DNA of 64,000 bases, from NCBI GenBank assembly GCA_947034885.2, contig OX344757.2:21260001-21324000 (forward strand), read 5' to 3'. Below the pieces are notes generated by a model. The model was not told where the DNA came from and did not search any database. It saw nothing but the letters and a program-made list of their open reading frames with translations. The position numbers and the translations under genes were made by a program. This document shows, piece after piece, positions 60,278 to 64,000 of this stretch. Source of the DNA: Thuidium tamariscinum. Its lineage: Eukaryota > Streptophyta > Bryopsida > Hypnales > Thuidiaceae. How positions within the stretch are numbered: position 1 is the stretch's first letter; each line of letters opens with the position of its first letter.

Positions 60278-61850
60278 GGAGATTTCTACATCACAAAAAA
60301 GACGAAAGAAAGGGGATAGAATTGCGCACAACTACCTTACCTTGCTTGACCAAAAGAGGGTCACTTTTGGCAAGGAAGATTGAAAATTGAATTTCTATGT
60401 TATATTTTGAAAGATCAATATTTTTCTAAGCTAATTACAAGATGACATTTAGCCTTTTAAATTGACAAAAATGTGAGCCTCACAAAGGATACATTGATTT
60501 ATTCAATAAGTAACTATAACACTTATTTATCCAATTCACACTTCTGTTAAATGAATGTAGATTGGATTCTTACTATATTGTTTTAATTTTGAGTATTTTG
60601 ATACAATAGCATATTTGTAGTAACAATAATTTTGTAACCTCAAAAATATAAGAAATAGGTGCCTAATGAAGATGTGGTTTATGTTTTGTTTTTTCAATTT
60701 ACATGAACTTCTACCTAGAGTGAAAATTGTGCTTTGATCAATTCATACCATGAATTTTTTAGTTTTAAGATTCTTCAATTTAATAATTTGAAGATGTAAT
60801 ATACTTTGTAGTTGTCAGAAATTAGACTTTTAAATAGTACATGAAGATGATATGACAAGTTTAAACATGAGGGTTGCCATTATATGCAGGGTGTTTTTTT
60901 GCACTGTAGATGAATAGGAAACAGCCTTGCGTGCCCTCCCAACAGAGGGTAATATTTGGAGGAGGCCACATATAGTGGCGAAAACTGTTGAATCAAATTT
61001 CAAATGTGGCAATAAATCGCCAGAAAAAAAACCCTTGATTATATAAGCTTAGAAATATGAGTCCATGAGCCTAAAAGACTATACACCTATAATATAAGCA
61101 TTTATATTATAGTAACTTCTATGATAATAGTACATATATGCTATAAATACCTATATTATAGGTGTTTATGTTATAAACACTTGCAATGATTGCATGATAT
61201 CCACTTATATATATATATATACTCAAGGCTCACAGTCATGCTCATACTTTCATGCTTATATACTAGAACTGTTGGTTTGAACATTGAAGGAACATTCATT
61301 CTAATGCAAAGGTTCTTCTCTAAGATTTGTTTTTTATGTCACAATATGTTCCTACCTTGTATTAATAGAATTACAATTAGGTCATACAAATAAGTAGAGA
61401 TAAAACAAACACAAACCATGACAAAAAAGATTGATTTGTTTGCTGAAAAATAAGTAACTCTATGCCAACCTTGCATAGAATGCAAGCAATATAAATAAAA
61501 ATCTTTACATGACTTCAAAGAATCATCAAGGACATAGTATCAACAAATAGATTTTCTTACTCCTTCAGGAATATCAATGCTAAGAATCACATGCTAATAT
61601 CTACCCATAAAAAAGACATTAGGAAAAATTTCATACTACATTACTAGTAAAGGATTGCAAGTCTATTGCCATAGTAGTGCAGTTATCAAAATAAAAAAAT
61701 TGAAATGACAAGGTACCACTATGTTGATTTTAAAAATATATTTTTAATTTCTTAAAATTTGCACTATGGCCAAAAATTAACAAAAATTAATAGGCATTTG
61801 CTAGCCTAAATTTTTTCCTAATGATTTCTTAATGGTTGACAATCTTTATT
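60278..61850. other. AT-rich intergenic DNA
   Basis: No gene was recognised. A short TA microsatellite lies near 61207, and the hairpin at 61083-61165 is listed separately. Confidence 0.45.
61083..61165. repeat. 83-bp hairpin with perfect 14-bp arms
   Basis: ACACCTATAATATA at 61083-61096 is perfectly inverted at 61152-61165. The interior contains further TATAATATA-like text that could extend the fold. It is A/T-rich, so part of the pairing may be coincidence. Confidence 0.6.
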
Positions 61851-62010
61851 GTATACACTGACGATTGCATCCAAAGTTGTCTTCTTGGACACATTTTTGG
61901 GTTTCAGTGTCATGTGGGACGTCTAGCGTCATGTGTTGTACTTGATATTTGTCAAGTATCCATGACAATTCCATTGAGTAAGTTCATTGTCAACAACTTA
62001 GAAGAATTAA

Positions 62011-62492
62011 AATCTCACTATAATTATGAATCTAAATTTAGAATGTAATATGTATTCATCAAATTAGGACAATTCATTGAAATGAAACTTTAATACATCA
62101 AAATTCTAAATTTTTGATGATTTATTTTAAAGTCAACTAGACATGTCAAGGGCTCTATTAATCAGGATATTATGTGATGTCCATTTGTCGCACTATCACA
62201 TTATTTAGGTAATAAACCATAATTGTATCATCATTAGCAATCATGTTGTCCTAATCCAACAAGTCAAGCATAGGATTGTTCTGTTGGACAGCATGACATC
62301 GCGACATGGAGACATCATACAATGTCTAGTAAACCCTTCATGACGTCCAAAAAAGTCAATATCAAGTTGGCTTAAAAATAAATCATTTGAAATAAAAAAA
62401 TTTGACATATTTAGGGTTGGTATGAATTAAGTGTCTCAATTTCATGATTACATATTACATTCTAAATTTAGGTTTATAATTATAGTAAGATT
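62011..62492. mobile_element. Inverted-repeat unit with ~60-bp arms
   Basis: The left arm at 62011-62070 (AATCTCACTATAATTATGAA..AATTTAGAATGTAATATG) is inverted at 62431-62492 with few mismatches. Weaker inverted similarity continues outwards towards about 61905 and 62610, so the full unit may be about 700 bp. The space between arms is GC-poor but has several CpG-containing GACAT motifs. No target duplication was found. Confidence 0.65.
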
Positions 62493-64000
62493 TGTATTTT
62501 TTTGAGATGTTGAAAATGGACTTTGTGACGAGTTGTGATGCCTTCGTGACAGGTTGTTATGTTGAACACTTGACATCAAATGCCCAAATACAACACCCGA
62601 ATCCAAAATATGTCCGACAACACAACCTTGCAAGCTCAAGCATACCCTACAAAAAGAATTTGACATGTGAAATGAAGGTGAAATATATTATAGTCTTGGA
62701 AGTGCAATCATATGAAGAAATGCAAAGTAAGATATTAATTACACAAGTTGTACAAAATTAAAACACTAGAGTTTATGAAAAAATAGTTGAATTAGTTTTA
62801 AGGACATTCAAAGATTGTATCTTAAAAATTTGTAACATATTTGTATGATGTCCAAATACTACATACTGAAGTGTGTTAGAATCTTGTTACACTTATCAAT
62901 AAAGTTGGATAATCATACATCAAAACAAAATCTAACAAGAAAGATTCAAAAATTTCATATGATTAATTATAATCCATTGATGCAATCTGAGAATTGTTTA
63001 TAGAAAAAAAAAAATGTCACAATATCTTCCCACCTTGGGTTAATAGAGTTGTTGGGGCTTGCAATTTGCATGTGAATTTGTTATATACTAGCACATGCGT
63101 TGTCAAGTATTTACTAGACCAAGGTATTTATATAGTTTTTCTAAAGTGTATCTAAAATTTTTGCAAGAGTCTCACAACATTATTTCTTTAAGAAATCAAG
63201 GTTTTGTTGTGTACTTTTAAAAGGAAGAGACCTATTATCAAGATACTTTACCCAAAATGATTTGATGTTTCAACCAATGGATGCATTCTTAAATGTTCCT
63301 TCTATTGGCTACTTTTTGGCTTCCTTATCCTTATAGAGTTAATATAGGTGTTTCATATTGTTGCTTGCCTTTCCAAACACAATACATAATACCATATAGA
63401 TAACACTAATCCTTGTAATTCAAAATCTATTCAACTTAAAAGCTATTGCTCCAATTAACAGAATTGAAGAAGTTGTCAATGAAGATGAATTGAAGGTCTA
63501 CACTAACCATTCATTTTTTTGAATGCTAGTATACCAATAAGTTCACAATTCATATGATTCCAAACAGTGTGTAAGAATATTTCAATTGTGGTGTGAGGAA
63601 ACAATGAAAATTTGAAGAACACAATAGGTGATATTCTATAGGAAAAGAACCTACAATACTATAAGGTTTTGGTGAAATCAAACTACAATTTCAAGAAGCC
63701 TTACTTGTATCTGATTAGGAAGCTCAAACAATCACCAACTAGGTATTTGTAGATGTATCTAGATTGTAGAATTGGTCAAAATCTATAATAGAAGGTTTAG
63801 TATTGATAGGATATTTGTAAATACTTATGAGTAAGGTAAGTGACTCAAGTGAGTGAATCATAATTGAGTCAAATGAGTGAGTCACAAATGAATTAAGTGA
63901 CTTGGCCAACAAATGTTTTTAGTGTTTTTAGTTGACACATTCTCATGAATGAAGCTACTCTATAGAAATATTATAAGTCTTCCTTTTGTCTAGCAACACC
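62493..64000. other. AT-rich intergenic DNA to the window end
   Basis: No exon, RNA or delimited repeat was recognised beyond the possible outer right arm of the inverted repeat. A run of GTGAGTCA/GAGTGAGTC-like short repeats occurs at about 63840-63890. Confidence 0.45.

Noticed and set aside
1..64000. tRNA, rRNA, CRISPR or organelle insertions
   Set aside because: No cloverleaf with a proper T-arm, no rRNA-like stretch, no spacer-repeat array and no organelle gene text was noticed; a covariance-model search would be decisive.

Overview
The window looks like nuclear DNA of a plant, probably a non-seed land plant or another streptophyte. The reasons are two intron-containing genes of plant type (a gamma-glutamyl hydrolase and a NIN-like RWP-RK/PB1 transcription factor), canonical GT..AG introns of about 0.5-0.9 kb, and GC-rich exons set in very AT-rich DNA. 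The species cannot be fixed from the sequence. No rRNA, tRNA, CRISPR array or prokaryotic operon was seen.

Layout. 1-13.4 kb is AT-rich intergenic DNA with short non-autonomous transposons. 13.4-14.4 kb holds a cluster of inverted-repeat elements. 14812-17365 (+) is the hydrolase gene, three exons with clean reading phase. 17.4-21.3 kb carries elements of three families. 22193-27641 (-) is the NIN-like protein gene, with at least four coding exons, converging on the hydrolase. Its 5' leader and a GC-rich upstream flank reach about 28.96 kb. A tandem array with a period of 175-182 bp follows at 29.3-29.8 kb. From 29.8 to 64 kb I found no convincing gene, only degenerate dispersed repeats, terminal-inverted-repeat elements, microsatellites and a few GC-richer islands that I could not assign.

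The most informative part is the transposon content, since several families can be delimited from the window itself. They are: (1) ~270-bp elements with TA target duplications at 3032, 4080, 8384 and 50849, one confirmed by an unoccupied duplicate of its site; (2) ~240-bp elements with 9-bp duplications (Mutator-like) at 7220, 7349, 45041 and 51978, one nested in another of the same family; (3) elements with GAGCATCC ends and TTA/TAA duplications (PIF/Harbinger-like) at 17960, 37104 and 42781, with a weaker one at 1560; (4) ~930-bp elements bounded by TTAACCCCTAAAGG-like ends (piggyBac-like termini) at 19137, 33438, 37093, 52996 and 59368, one split by a Harbinger-like insertion; (5) further inverted-repeat units at 6671/54016, 10353, 38931, 50511 and 62011. 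No transposase or reverse transcriptase reading frame was recognised, so any mobilising enzymes would have to be encoded elsewhere.

The two genes do not form an obvious functional unit. The hydrolase trims polyglutamate tails from folates, usually in the vacuole. The NIN-like protein belongs to the family of nitrate-responsive nuclear regulators. I see no new multi-gene system; the novelty is in the repeat families and in details of the two genes.
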